Shown piece by piece: positions 6,688 to 20,802 of a DNA stretch of 64,000 bases. The stretch lies in the NCBI GenBank assembly GCA_963774445.1, contig CAVZFC010000019.1, positions 1,860,001 to 1,924,000 of the forward strand, given 5' to 3'. The stretch's first letter is position 1; each line of letters opens with the position of its first letter. The notes under the pieces are model-generated. The model did no database searches, was not told where the DNA came from, and worked only from the letters and a program-made list of their open reading frames with translations. The position numbers and the translations under genes were made by a program. The DNA is from CAVUQH01 sp963774445. GTDB taxonomy: Bacteria; Myxococcota_A; Polyangia; Haliangiales; Haliangiaceae.

Positions 6688-8430
6688 ATGGGTGAATCGA
6701 CCAGGCTCACAGGCGCTCGGATCATCTGGGAAGCGGTTAGCCGTGAGGGCGTCGATACCGTGTTCGGCTATCCGGGCGGAGCCATTCTCCCGGCCTACGA
6801 CGCGCTACTCGACTACCCGGCGATCCATCACGTGCTCGTGCGTCACGAGCAGGGCGCCGCGCACATGGCCGACGGCTACGCGCGTGCCTCGGGCAAGGTC
6901 GGCGTCTGCGTCGCGACCTCTGGCCCTGGCGCCACCAACCTGGTCACCGGTATCGCCACGGCGCACATGGACTCGACGCCGATGGTCTGCATCACCGGTC
7001 AGGTGGCGAGCCCGTTCCTCGGCAAGGACGCCTTTCAGGAGACCGACGTCACCGGCGTCACGTTGCCGATCACCAAGCACAACTACCTGGTCACCCGCGC
7101 CGACGAGATCGCGCCGACTCTGCGCGAGGCGTTCTACATCGCCCGCTCCGGTCGCCCCGGTCCGGTCCTGGTCGACATCACCAAGGACGCGCAGCAAGAG
7201 ACCGCCGAGCTCGTGTGGGAAGAGGCCGAGCCGGAGATGCCCGGCTACCGCCCCGACCACACGCCGACCGGTGAGAACTTCGCCCGCGCCGCCGAGCTGA
7301 TCGCCCAGGCCGAACGTCCAGTGATCCTGGCCGGCCACGGCGTACTGCTCTCGGGCGCCGAGGCCGCTCTGCTCGAGTTCGCCGAGAAGACCAACACGCC
7401 GGTCGCGCTGACCCTGCTCGGACTCGGCGGCTTCCCGCCGGGGCACCCGCTCTATCTCGGCATGATGGGCATGCACGGCGAGTCGTGGGTCAACACCGCC
7501 ATCCAGAAGGCGGACCTCTTGCTCAGCTTCGGCATGCGCTTCGACGACCGCGTCACTGGCAAGCTCGAGACGTATGCCCGCAACGCGCGCAAGATCCACG
7601 TCGAGATCGACCCGTGCGAGGTCAACAAGAACGTGACGGTCAACGTCGCCCTGGTCGGCGACCTGCGCGGCGTCTTGCGCGATCTCATGCCGCGGGTGGA
7701 GAGCCGCGAGCGCGTCAACTGGCGCGCCTACATCGACGAGCTGATCGGCGACTCGGCGGTGCGCGACATCCAGCGCCTGCCCGACGACGGCCACCTGTAC
7801 GCCGCCCACGTCATCAACGACATCTGGCGCATCACCAACGGCGAGGCGATCGTGGTCACCGACGTCGGCCAGCACCAGATGTGGGCGGCGCAGTATTACA
7901 AGCACAACCGCCCGCGCACCCTGATCACCTCGGGCGGCCTGGGCACCATGGGCTTCGCGCTGCCGGCGGCGATCGGCGCGTGCTTCGCCCAGAAGCAGGC
8001 CGACATCTGGGTCATCGCCGGCGACGGCGGCTTTCAGATGACGGCCGCCGAGTTGTCAACGTGCGCCCAGGAAGGCATCCACATCAACATCGCCATCATC
8101 AACAACGGCTACCTGGGCATGGTCCGGCAGTGGCAGGAGTTCTTCTACGACCGCCGCTACGCCTCCACTCCGATCAAGAGCCCCGACTTCGTCAAGCTGG
8201 CCGAGGCCCACGGCCTGACCGGCATCCGGGTCGAGAGCCGCGCCGACGTAGTGCCGGCGGTCGAGCGCGCCCGCGCGACCGACGGCACCGTGCTCATCGA
8301 CTTCCGCGTCGAGCAGGAGGACTCGGTCTACCCGATGGTCCCGGCCGGCGCGGATCTCGACGCCATGATCCGGAGGCCCCGGCGCACGCGACCGAGCGAC
8401 GGCGCCATCTACGAGACGGCAGAGGACTAG
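6688..8430 (+). CDS. ilvB: Acetolactate synthase, large (catalytic) subunit
   Basis: This 580-residue thiamine-diphosphate enzyme condenses two pyruvates to acetolactate, or pyruvate with 2-oxobutyrate to acetohydroxybutyrate, the first common step of valine, leucine and isoleucine synthesis. The catalytic Glu of the TPP site is in VRHEQGAAHMADG (E54). The FAD/central domain and the TPP-Mg motif GDGGFQMTAAELSTCAQ...NN (near residue 450) are intact, and the length is normal for the family. It is the first gene of a ten-gene operon and lies directly behind a strong promoter that predicts a leaderless message. Confidence 0.97.
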   Translation: MGESTRLTGARIIWEAVSREGVDTVFGYPGGAILPAYDALLDYPAIHHVLVRHEQGAAHMADGYARASGKVGVCVATSGPGATNLVTGIATAHMDSTPMVCITGQVASPFLGKDAFQETDVTGVTLPITKHNYLVTRADEIAPTLREAFYIARSGRPGPVLVDITKDAQQETAELVWEEAEPEMPGYRPDHTPTGENFARAAELIAQAERPVILAGHGVLLSGAEAALLEFAEKTNTPVALTLLGLGGFPPGHPLYLGMMGMHGESWVNTAIQKADLLLSFGMRFDDRVTGKLETYARNARKIHVEIDPCEVNKNVTVNVALVGDLRGVLRDLMPRVESRERVNWRAYIDELIGDSAVRDIQRLPDDGHLYAAHVINDIWRITNGEAIVVTDVGQHQMWAAQYYKHNRPRTLITSGGLGTMGFALPAAIGACFAQKQADIWVIAGDGGFQMTAAELSTCAQEGIHINIAIINNGYLGMVRQWQEFFYDRRYASTPIKSPDFVKLAEAHGLTGIRVESRADVVPAVERARATDGTVLIDFRVEQEDSVYPMVPAGADLDAMIRRPRRTRPSDGAIYETAED

Positions 8431-8432
8431 TC

Positions 8433-9008
8433 ATGACCAAGCTCAACGGAAACGGTCACGCCGCGCAGCGCAAGCGCCACACCTTCGTCGCGTACGTCGA
8501 GGACGTGCCCGGCGTGCTCAACCGCATCGCCTCGTTGTTCCGCCGCCGCGGCTACAACATCGAGTCGCTGACCGTCGGCCGGACCGAGACCGAGGGCGTC
8601 TCGCGCATGACCATCGTGCTCGAGGCCGACGACACCACGGCGCGCCTCATGGAGGCCAACCTGTACAAGCTGGTCAACGTTCTGCGCGTGCAGGACGTGA
8701 CCTACCTGCCCACCGTCATGCGCGACATGGCGCTGATCAAGGTGCGCGCGCCCACCGACCGCCGCCCGCAGGTGTTGCAGGTGTGCGAGGTGTTTCGCGC
8801 GCGCGTCCTGGACGTCGATCCCGAGTCGCTGGTGGTCGAGATCACCGGCACCGAGGACAAGATTCAAGGCCTGGTCGAGGTGCTCGAGCCGTTTGGCATC
8901 CTCGAGATGGTGCGAACCGGACGGGTCGCGATGACCCGCGGCGCGGAGACGATCCGCGTCGAGCCACGCGTCAATGGCGAGCGCAAGCTGGCCGAGGGAG
9001 CCGCCTGA
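8433..9008 (+). CDS. ilvN: Acetolactate synthase, small (regulatory) subunit
   Basis: The 191-residue protein is the regulatory partner of IlvB. An N-terminal ACT domain (about 16-90: FVAYVEDVPGVLNRIASLFRRRGYNIESLTVG) is followed by the C-terminal IlvH/IlvN domain ending GILEMVRTGRVAMTRG. ACT domains of this subunit bind valine and give feedback inhibition. The ATG is 2 bp after the ilvB stop, as expected for stoichiometric production of the two subunits. The size matches the long ilvH-type subunit rather than the short E. coli IlvN. Confidence 0.95.
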   Translation: MTKLNGNGHAAQRKRHTFVAYVEDVPGVLNRIASLFRRRGYNIESLTVGRTETEGVSRMTIVLEADDTTARLMEANLYKLVNVLRVQDVTYLPTVMRDMALIKVRAPTDRRPQVLQVCEVFRARVLDVDPESLVVEITGTEDKIQGLVEVLEPFGILEMVRTGRVAMTRGAETIRVEPRVNGERKLAEGAA

Positions 9009-9031
9009 GGGGCGGCATAGGAGACCGGACA

Positions 9032-10057
<1,026 letters not shown>

Positions 10058-10082
10058 TCGCGCTCTCGGGAAGGGAACGGAC

Positions 10083-11670
<1,588 letters not shown>

Positions 11671-11678
<8 letters not shown>

Positions 11679-13098
11679 GGCCAAGACGATTCCGCAGACG
11701 ATCATCGACAAGATCTGGGACGGGCACATGGTCACCCAGGAGCCGGACTGCCCGGCGGTGATCTACATCGATCTCCACCTGGTGCACGAGGTGACCTCGC
11801 CGCAGGCGTTCGCCGGGCTGCGCGCCCGGGGGATGAAGGTGCGCCGTCCCGAGCGCACCGTGGCGACCATGGATCACTCGACGCCCACGCTGCCGCGCGG
11901 GCTGGCGGTGGTCGACGCCCAGGCCGAGGCGCAGCTCGAAAAGCTGCGCCAGAACTGCGCCGAGTTCGGGGTGCAGCTGTTCCAGCTGGGCGGCGAGAAA
12001 CAGGGAATCGTCCACGTGATCGGCCCCGAGCTCGGCTTCACCCAGCCGGGTATGACCATCGTCTGCGGCGACAGCCACACCTCGACCCACGGCGCCTTCG
12101 GCGCGCTGGCGTTTGGCATCGGCACCAGCGAGGTCGAGCACGTGCTGGCCAGCCAGTGCCTGCTCCAGCGCAAGCCGCGCGCCTTCGAGGTGGTCTTCGA
12201 CGGCAAGCTCGGGCCGGGGGTCACCGCCAAAGACATGATCCTGGCGCTGATCGCCCAGATCGGCACCGGCGGTGGCACCGGCCACGTGTTCGAGTACCGC
12301 GGCGACGCGGTGCGCGGGCTGTCGATGGAAGGGCGCATGACCGTCTGCAACATGTCGATCGAGGCAGGCGCCCGGGCCGGGCTGATCGCGCCCGACGACA
12401 CCACCTTCGACTACCTGGCCGGCCGCGAGCACGCTCCAGCGGGGGCGGCGTGGGACCGCGCGGTCGCGCGCTGGCAGAAGCTGCCCACCGACGACGGCGC
12501 CACCTACGACCGCAGCATCAGCATCGACGTCTCGCGGCTGGAGCCGATGATCACCTTCGGCACCAACCCGGGCCAGGGGATCGGCATCAGCGCCGGGGTG
12601 CCCGACCCGCAGGCGCTGGGCGACGCCGGCCAGCGCGAGTCGCTGGCCAAGGCGCTGGCGTACATGGAGCTGGCGCCGGGCAAGCCGCTCCTCGGCCACA
12701 AGATCGACGTGGTCTTCATCGGCTCGTGCACCAACTCGCGCATCGAGGATCTGCGCGCCGCGGCCATGGTGCTCGACGGGCGCAAGGTGGCGCCGGGCGT
12801 GCGCGCGTTGGTGGTCCCCGGCTCGGCCGACGTCAAGCGCCAGGCCGAGGCCGAGGGCCTCGACCGCATCTTCACCGGCGCCGGCGCCGAGTGGCGCAAC
12901 GCCGGCTGCTCGATGTGCATCGCCATGAACGGCGACCAGCTCGAGCCTGGCCAGTACGCGGTGTCGACCAGCAACCGCAACTTCGAGGGCCGCCAGGGCA
13001 AGGGCGGCCGAACCTTCCTGGCCTCACCGCTGACTGCCGCCGCCTCGGCGGTCTCGGGCGCCATCGCCGATGTGCGCAGCCTGAAGGGAGGCCTGTGA
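11671..13098 (+). CDS. leuC: 3-isopropylmalate (and probably citramalate) dehydratase, large subunit
   Basis: The 475-residue aconitase-family protein forms isopropylmalate isomerase with LeuD. The [4Fe-4S] cysteines are visible in GSCTNSR and in the paired CSMC motif, and MDHSTPT and GDSHTSTHGAFGALAFGIGTSEVEHV are present. The ATG chosen begins MAEAKTIPQTI; the upstream in-frame extension lies inside leuA. The start overlaps the leuA stop (ATGGCTGA), so translation is coupled. Because cimA is in the same operon, the same enzyme may also isomerise citramalate to 3-methylmalate, as it does in other pyruvate-pathway organisms. Confidence 0.96.
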
Positions 13099-13680
13099 TG
13101 GAGCCGTTCCGCACCCTGGAGTCGGCGGTCATCCCGCTGGTTCGCGACGACGTCGATACCGATCAGATCATCCCGGCGCGCTTCCTCAAGGTGACCGAGA
13201 AGGTCGGCCTGGGCGTGCACCTGTTCGCCGACTGGCGCTACGACAACGGCACGCCGCGTCCCGACTTCGTGCTCGAGCGGCCGGAGATGGCGGGGCGCCA
13301 GGTGCTCCTGGCCGGCAACAACTTCGGCTGCGGCTCGTCGCGTGAGCACGCGCCGTGGGCGCTGGCCGACTGGGGAATCCGCGCCATCATCGCCACCTCG
13401 TTCGCCGACATCTTCCAGAACAACGCCATGTCCAACGGCATCCTGCCGGTGGTCGTCGGCTCGGCGGTGCACGCCGAGCTGGTGCGCGCGGTCGAGGCCG
13501 ATCCGGCGGCGCAGGTGACCATCGACCTCGAGGCCCGCGTGCTGACCCTTCCGGGCGGCGAGCAGACCGACTTCCCGGTCGATCCGTTCGCCCGCAAATG
13601 CCTGCTGGCCGGCACCGACAAGCTTGGCTACATCCTCGGCTTCGCCGACCGGATCGACGCGTTCGAGGCGGAGCGCGCCG

Positions 13681-13688
<8 letters not shown>
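13098..13688 (+). CDS. leuD: 3-isopropylmalate dehydratase, small subunit
   Basis: The 196-residue swivelling-domain subunit completes the isomerase. Hallmarks are DDVDTDQIIPARFLK near the N-terminus and NNFGCGSSREHAPWAL (about 74-89), the loop that positions the substrate. The ATG overlaps the leuC stop (TGATG), as usual for leuCD. The C-terminal region DFPVDPFARKCLLAGTDKLGYIL matches the long bacterial LeuD form. The gene's last bases overlap the start of cimA. Confidence 0.96.
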
Positions 13689-15278
<1,590 letters not shown>

Positions 15279-15279
<1 letters not shown>

Positions 15280-16361
15280 TGAACTTCACCATCGTCACCC
15301 TGCCCGGCGACGGCATCGGGCCCGAGGTCACCGCCGAGGCGGTCAAGCTGCTCACTGCCGTGGGCGAGCGCTTCGGCCACACCTTCGCCTTCGCCGAGCG
15401 GCTGATCGGCGGTGCCGCCATCGACGCCAGCGGCACGCCACTGCCCGACGACACCCTGGCCGCCTGCCGCGACGCCGACGCCGTGCTCCTGGGCGCCGTC
15501 GGCGGGCCCAAGTGGGACGATCCGCAGGCGAAGGTGCGGCCGGAGCAGGGCCTGCTGGGTCTTCGCAAGGGGCTCGGTCTCTACGCCAACCTGCGCCCAG
15601 TCGTGGTCCAGCCGCTGTTCGCCGACTTCTCGCCGCTGCGCCGCGAGCGGCTCGAGGGGGTCGACATGGTCATCGTCCGCGAGCTGACCGGCGGGCTCTA
15701 CTTCGGCGAGCCGCGTTTCCGCGAGACGGTCAACGGCGTCGAGCGCGCGGTCGACACGCTCGTATACACCGACGTCGAGATCCGGCGGATCGTCACCCTG
15801 GCGTTCGAGATCGCGCGGGGGCGGCGCAAGCAGGTGACCTCGGTCGACAAGGCCAACGTCCTCGAGTCGTCGCGCCTGTGGCGCAAGGTCGCGGTCGAGG
15901 TCGCCGCCGGCTATCCCGACGTCGAGCTGCGCCACCAGCTGGTCGATAGCTGCGCCATGCGCCTGGTCACCCATGCCGCCGAGTTCGACGTCATCGTCAC
16001 CGAGAACATGTTCGGCGACATCTTGTCGGACGAGGCGTCGGTGCTGACCGGCTCGCTGGGGATGTTGCCCAGCGCGTCGCTCGGCGCGGCGGCCGGCGGC
16101 GGCCGGCAGAAGGGCCTGTACGAGCCGATTCACGGCTCGGCGCCGGACATCGCCGGCAAGGGCCTGGCCAACCCGCTGGCCACCATCCTGTCGGCGGCGA
16201 TGCTGCTGCGTTACTCGCTCGGCCTCGAGGCCGAGGCTGCCGCCGTCGAGGCCGCCGTTGACGCGGCGCTGGCCGGCGGCGCCCGCACCGCCGATTTGGG
16301 CGGCTCCGGCGCGCTGTTAACAGCTGCCATGGGCGACGCGGTCGTCCGGTCCCTGGCCTGA
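15279..16361 (+). CDS. leuB: 3-isopropylmalate dehydrogenase
   Basis: The 360-residue enzyme oxidatively decarboxylates 3-isopropylmalate with NAD+. It shows the GDGIGPEV N-terminal motif, LLGAVGGPKWD (about 67-77), the substrate loop RELTGGLYFGEPR, VDKANVLESSRLWR and the metal-binding NMFGDILSDEAS. GLYEPIHGSAPDIAGKGLANP, near the NAD site, is intact. It may also act on 3-methylmalate in the citramalate route. The ATG overlaps the cimA stop (TGATG); the longer open frame upstream was rejected by homology. Confidence 0.97.
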
Positions 16362-16385
16362 GCCGCTGCCGCTATACTCGGCGCC

Positions 16386-16948
<563 letters not shown>

Positions 16949-16952
<4 letters not shown>

Positions 16953-18037
16953 GCGTTCGCTGCCTGCGACCCGGACTGCCCAGCGCCTACGCCTTTCAGG
17001 TCACCGAGCTGCCGCATCGGGCCAAGCTCGATCAGAACGAGACGCCGGTCGATCTGCCCGACGAGCTCAAGCGCGACCTCGTCGCCGAATTGGCGGCGCA
17101 GCCGTGGAACCGCTACATCCAGCCGGCCGACTACGGTCGGGCGCGGGCCGGGCTGGCCGAGGTGTTCGGGCTGGATCCCGACACCATCGCCATCACCGTC
17201 GGCGCCGATCAGGCGATCGAGGCCGCCTTCCTGGTCGCCGGCGGCCCCGGGCGGCGCGCCCGCTGGTTCGAGCCGACCTATCCGTACATCCCCCACGCCG
17301 CCCTGCGCACGTCAACCGAGGCCGACCCCGTGGTGTTTGGCGCCGACGTCGATGCCCGCATCGACGCCGCGGCGGTGACGGCCGGCCCGCGAGCGGACCT
17401 GATCGCGTTGGTGTCGCCCAACAACCCGACCGGCGGCATGGTGTCGACCGAGGTTATCGACGCGGCGCTCGCCGACGACAGCCACCTGGTGCTGCTCGAC
17501 GAGGCCTACGCCGACTACTCGGGCGCCACCGAGGTGGGGCGCATCCCGCAGACGGCGAATCTCCTCGTCGTCCGCTCGCTGTCCAAGTCGTCCCTGGCCG
17601 GGATCCACGTGGGGTTTGCCGTCGCTCACCCGGACGTCGTCCGCGTCATCGACCGGATGTACACCGCGCCGTATCACCTCGACGCCATGCAGCTGCTGGT
17701 CGCGAGGCGCTATCCGGAGATCCGCCCGCACGTCGAGGCTGCTGCTGCCCGCGCCGTGGCCGAGCGCGACCGCCTGGCCACCGAGCTCGCGGCCCTGCCC
17801 GGCATCACTCCGCGCCCCAGCCGCGCCAGCTTCATCCTCTTCCAGGTCGCCGGCGACGCCGCCCGCGCCCGCGCCATACACGGCGCCCTGGCCGAAGCCG
17901 GCGTCCGCGTCCGCGACGTCGGCGGTCTCCCCGGCCTGGCCGGCTACCTCCGCGTCACCATCGGCACTCCGACCGAAAACGCCCTGTTCCTCGAAGAGCT
18001 CGACAAGGCCCTCTCGCCTCGCACCCGTTCGTCCTGA
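16949..18037 (+). CDS. hisC: Histidinol-phosphate aminotransferase-like class I/II aminotransferase
   Basis: The 362-residue PLP enzyme of the HisC group has the N-terminal KLDQNETP motif, SPNNPTGG (156-163), DEAY (184-187) and the PLP lysine in RSLSKSS (K213). The family usually follows this lysine with LAGxRxGY; here it reads LAGIHVGF, so the phosphate-contacting Arg is replaced by His. It may transaminate histidinol phosphate, an aromatic keto acid or a branched keto acid; its operon position makes the last two plausible. It starts with GTG overlapping the HD gene stop (GTGA), and its own stop codon lies inside a REP-like element. Confidence 0.85.
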
Positions 18038-18083
18038 GCGGAGCCCGCGCAAGGCGCGGGCGGAGTAAGGGCGCACCCTGGGC
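18025..18083 (+). repeat. REP-like element, copy 1
   Basis: The stretch begins CCGTTCGTCCTGAGCGGAGC, continues through a GCCCGCGC/GCGCGGGC-type hairpin and ends GGGCGCACCCTGGGCGC. It is nearly identical to copy 3 at 18503, apart from a 3-nt deletion in GAGTCGAAGGG (here GAGTAAGGG). The hisC stop codon TGA is part of the element. Confidence 0.75.
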
Positions 18084-18112
18084 GCCTTTCATCAGCAGGC
18101 TTGGGCGCGCGA

Positions 18113-18172
18113 GGTGCGCCCTTCGACAGAGCGGCGCGCGCTGCGCGCGCACCGCTCGCTCAGGGCGAACGG
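18113..18172 (-). repeat. REP-like element, copy 2, inverted
   Basis: GGTGCGCCCTTCGACAGAGC up to CTCAGGGCGAACGG reads as the reverse complement of the flanking elements, with a different internal GC-rich hairpin. Copies 1 and 2 therefore form an inverted pair, as in REPIN/BIME structures. Confidence 0.7.
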
Positions 18173-18188
18173 GAACGAAGGGGCCGCT

Positions 18189-18498
18189 CGCGTTGGCGTT
18201 GGCGTTGGCGTTAGCGTTGGCGTTGGCGTTGGCGTTGGCGTTGGCGTTGGCGTTCGCGTTGGCGTTCGCGTTGGCGTTCGCGTTGGCGTTCGCGTTGGCG
18301 TTCGCGTTTCGCGTTCGCGTTCGCGTTCGCGTTCGCGTTGGCGTTCGCGTTCGCGTTCGCGTTCGCGTTGGCGTTCGCGTTCGCGTTCGCGTTCGCGTTG
18401 GCGTTCGCGTTGGCGTTCGCGTTGGCGTTGGCGTTGGCGTTCGCGTTGGCGTTCGCGTTTCGCGTTCGCGTTCGCGTTCGCGTTCGCGTTCGCGTTTC
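18189..18498. repeat. Hexanucleotide repeat tract (GCGTTG/GCGTTC), about 51 units
   Basis: About 310 bp consist of GCGTTG and GCGTTC hexamers in irregular alternation, with one GCGTTA variant and a few single-base slips (near 18306 and 18457). All six frames are open because the units contain no stop; the frames would encode Ala-Leu/Ala-Phe, Arg-Val/Gly-Val, Arg-Trp/Arg-Ser or Asn-Ala repeats. None of these has a sensible start or flanking homology, so coding is unlikely. The tract is a candidate slippage-prone microsatellite lying between REP-like copies 2 and 3. Confidence 0.9.
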
Positions 18499-18502
18499 GT
18501 AT

Positions 18503-18564
18503 CCGTTCGTCCTGAGCGGAGCCCGCGCAAGGCGCGGGCGGAGTCGAAGGGCGCACCCTCGGCG
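18503..18564 (+). repeat. REP-like element, copy 3
   Basis: This has the same sequence as copy 1, including CCTGAGCGGAGC, the GCCCGCGC...GCGCGGGC hairpin and GAGTCGAAGGGCGCACCCT. It closes the block 18025-18564, which fills the 553-bp gene-free gap between hisC and the EVE gene. Nothing else was seen in that gap. Confidence 0.75.
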
Positions 18565-18590
18565 CTGACACGCGCGCGTGCGGGGGCGGG

Positions 18591-19061
<471 letters not shown>

Positions 19062-19075
19062 GGCGCGGGATGGTA

Positions 19076-20012
19076 CTACGCGCCGCCGACGGGCGTCATC
19101 GGCGCCAGGCTGCGCACCGGCAGGTCGCGGCTGACGTGGCGCACCTCGTCCATGAAGCCGGCCAGGTCGACATTGAGCGACATCGCCATCGGCGCTTCCA
19201 GCGGGCGGAAAAAGTCGTCGTAGTGGTGCGGGACGATCAGCTTGGGATCCAGGAGCTTCCCGATCCGCTCGATGTAGCGCTGGGTGAAGCCGCGCCCGGC
19301 GATGCCGGCGAGGAAGACGTCGACGCCGTGGTGCCGCACCGCGTGGTCGATGAGGTCCGCGCTGCCCTGGTGATAGAAGGTGACGCCACCAACCGCGATA
19401 TGAATCCCCCACACCTGGCCGCAGCCGTAGGCCGACGGCGCCAGGGCGTCGACGTGCTCGCAGGTGATGTCGCCGGCGAACGGCACCTTCTGCCCGAGGA
19501 CCAGCTTCGAAATGGACGCTGGGCACGAAGGTGATGGCGAACGGTCCGACCTCGTAGACGCGGTACGGCTCGACCTCGACCGCCCGCTCGGCCTCGCCGT
19601 ACAGGCGCATCAGGTGGACCATCGAGCGCGATCCCAGCACGCGGGCGCCGTCGCGCCGCGCGATCAGCGGGGCGTCCAGGGCGTGGTCGAAGTGGGTGTG
19701 GCCGATCAGCACGGCGTCAACCCGTTCGGGCAGCCAGCGGTCAACCAGGGCGCGCGACGGCGGCCTGGCGTGGCGGCGCAAGAGGTCACCGACCGGCACC
19801 CGGGTGACGTACGGGTCGATCAGGATGGCGTGCCCCTGGTATGCAATCCGGAAGCCGGAGGTGCCCAGCCAGGTGAGCTCCAGGCCGGGCGGGAGCAGGC
19901 CCGGACCGACCCAGCGGTGCTCGGCGTCGGCGGCGGCGTCGGCGGCGCGATGCTGCCCCGGTCGGGCGGCGAACGCCAGGAGCGAGCGGATCTGCCGGAT
20001 CAGGCTGGACAC
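19076..20012 (-). pseudogene. UlaG-like metallo-beta-lactamase-fold hydrolase, frameshifted
   Basis: The N-terminal part contains LTWLGTSGFRI, the metal motif HTHFDH and the start of FVPSVH. The remainder (PFAGDITCEHVDAL to the TAG at 19076, with IVPHHYDDFF) lies in another frame. Deleting one A from the AAA at 19510-19512 (TTT on the coding strand) restores VPSVHSKLVLGQKVPFAGD, which is the family consensus. A one-base insertion therefore interrupts an otherwise complete gene of about 310 codons; it is either an assembly error or a recent lesion. TATGCT ends 7 nt before the GTG at 20012, which I take as the start. The substrate is unknown. Confidence 0.8.
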
Positions 20013-20070
20013 GCCCGCAAGCATACGACGAAAGGCCGCGTCATCCCTCGCGGATCGGCCAGGCCGGCGG

Positions 20071-20098
20071 TTGACATGGCCCGCTGCGCACTTACATG
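20071..20098 (+). promoter_or_regulatory. Candidate sigma70 promoter of sodB
   Basis: A perfect TTGACA (20071-20076) is followed after 16 bp by TACATG (20093-20098), a weak -10 match. It would give an approximately 45-nt leader ending in AGAAGGGACAGC, a usable ribosome-binding region before the ATG at 20151. Confidence 0.45.
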
Positions 20099-20150
20099 CT
20101 CCGGAGCCAGTTTTTTCTGACGAAACAAGAATCCAGAAGGGACAGCAGAC

Positions 20151-20741
20151 ATGGCACATCAACTTCCCGAGCTTCCGTACGCCAAGGACGCGCTGGCCCC
20201 GGTGATTTCCGCCGAGACCATCGAGTACCACTACGGCAAGCATCACGCCGGCTACGTCAACAAGCTCAACGGCCAGATCGAGGGCAGCAAGTACGCCTCG
20301 ATGAGCCTCGAAGAGATCATCAAGGCCGCCCACGGTAAGGGCAGCGAGCAGGGCGTGTTCAACAACGCCGCGCAGGTGTGGAACCACACCTTCTACTGGA
20401 GCTGCATGAAGCCCGGTGGCGGCGGCGAGCCGACCGGCGCCATCGCCGACGCCATCAACAAGTCGTTCGGCAGCGTCGCCGACTTCAAGAGCAAGTTCTC
20501 GGCGGCCGCCGCGTCGCGCTTCGGCAGCGGCTGGGCCTGGGTGGTCAAGAGCGACAGCGGTCTGGCCATCGAGACCACGCAGAACGCCGATACCCCGGTC
20601 GCCACCGGCAAGAAGGCTCTCCTCACCCTCGACGTCTGGGAGCACGCCTACTACATCGACTACCGGAACGCCCGCCCGAAGTACATCGAGGAGTTCTGGA
20701 AGGTCGTCAACTGGGACTGGATGAACAAGCAGCTCGGCTGA
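20151..20741 (+). CDS. sodB: Superoxide dismutase, Fe type
   Basis: The 196-residue enzyme dismutates superoxide. Metal ligands are visible as H27 (EYHYGKHH), H79 (VWNHTFYW), D161 and H165 (DVWEHAYYIDY). The sequence AAQVWNHTFYW and the outer-sphere context favour the iron-dependent cytoplasmic type over Mn. The length and the C-terminal YIEEFWKVVNWDW are typical. It is a single-gene unit with a candidate promoter upstream and a strong terminator 27 bp after the stop. Confidence 0.96.
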   Translation: MAHQLPELPYAKDALAPVISAETIEYHYGKHHAGYVNKLNGQIEGSKYASMSLEEIIKAAHGKGSEQGVFNNAAQVWNHTFYWSCMKPGGGGEPTGAIADAINKSFGSVADFKSKFSAAAASRFGSGWAWVVKSDSGLAIETTQNADTPVATGKKALLTLDVWEHAYYIDYRNARPKYIEEFWKVVNWDWMNKQLG

Positions 20742-20767
20742 GCGACGTTCCATCGAGCTTCGGCATG

Positions 20768-20799
20768 ACGCGGCTGCCTTCGGGCGGCCGCGTTTTTTT
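20768..20799 (+). terminator. Rho-independent terminator of sodB
   Basis: A 9-bp GC stem (GCGGCTGCC/GGCGGCCGC, one G-U pair), extendable by about 3 bp, closes a TTCG tetraloop and is followed by seven T residues. It lies 27 bp after the sodB stop, between convergent genes. Confidence 0.9.
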
Positions 20800-20802
20800 C
20801 GG

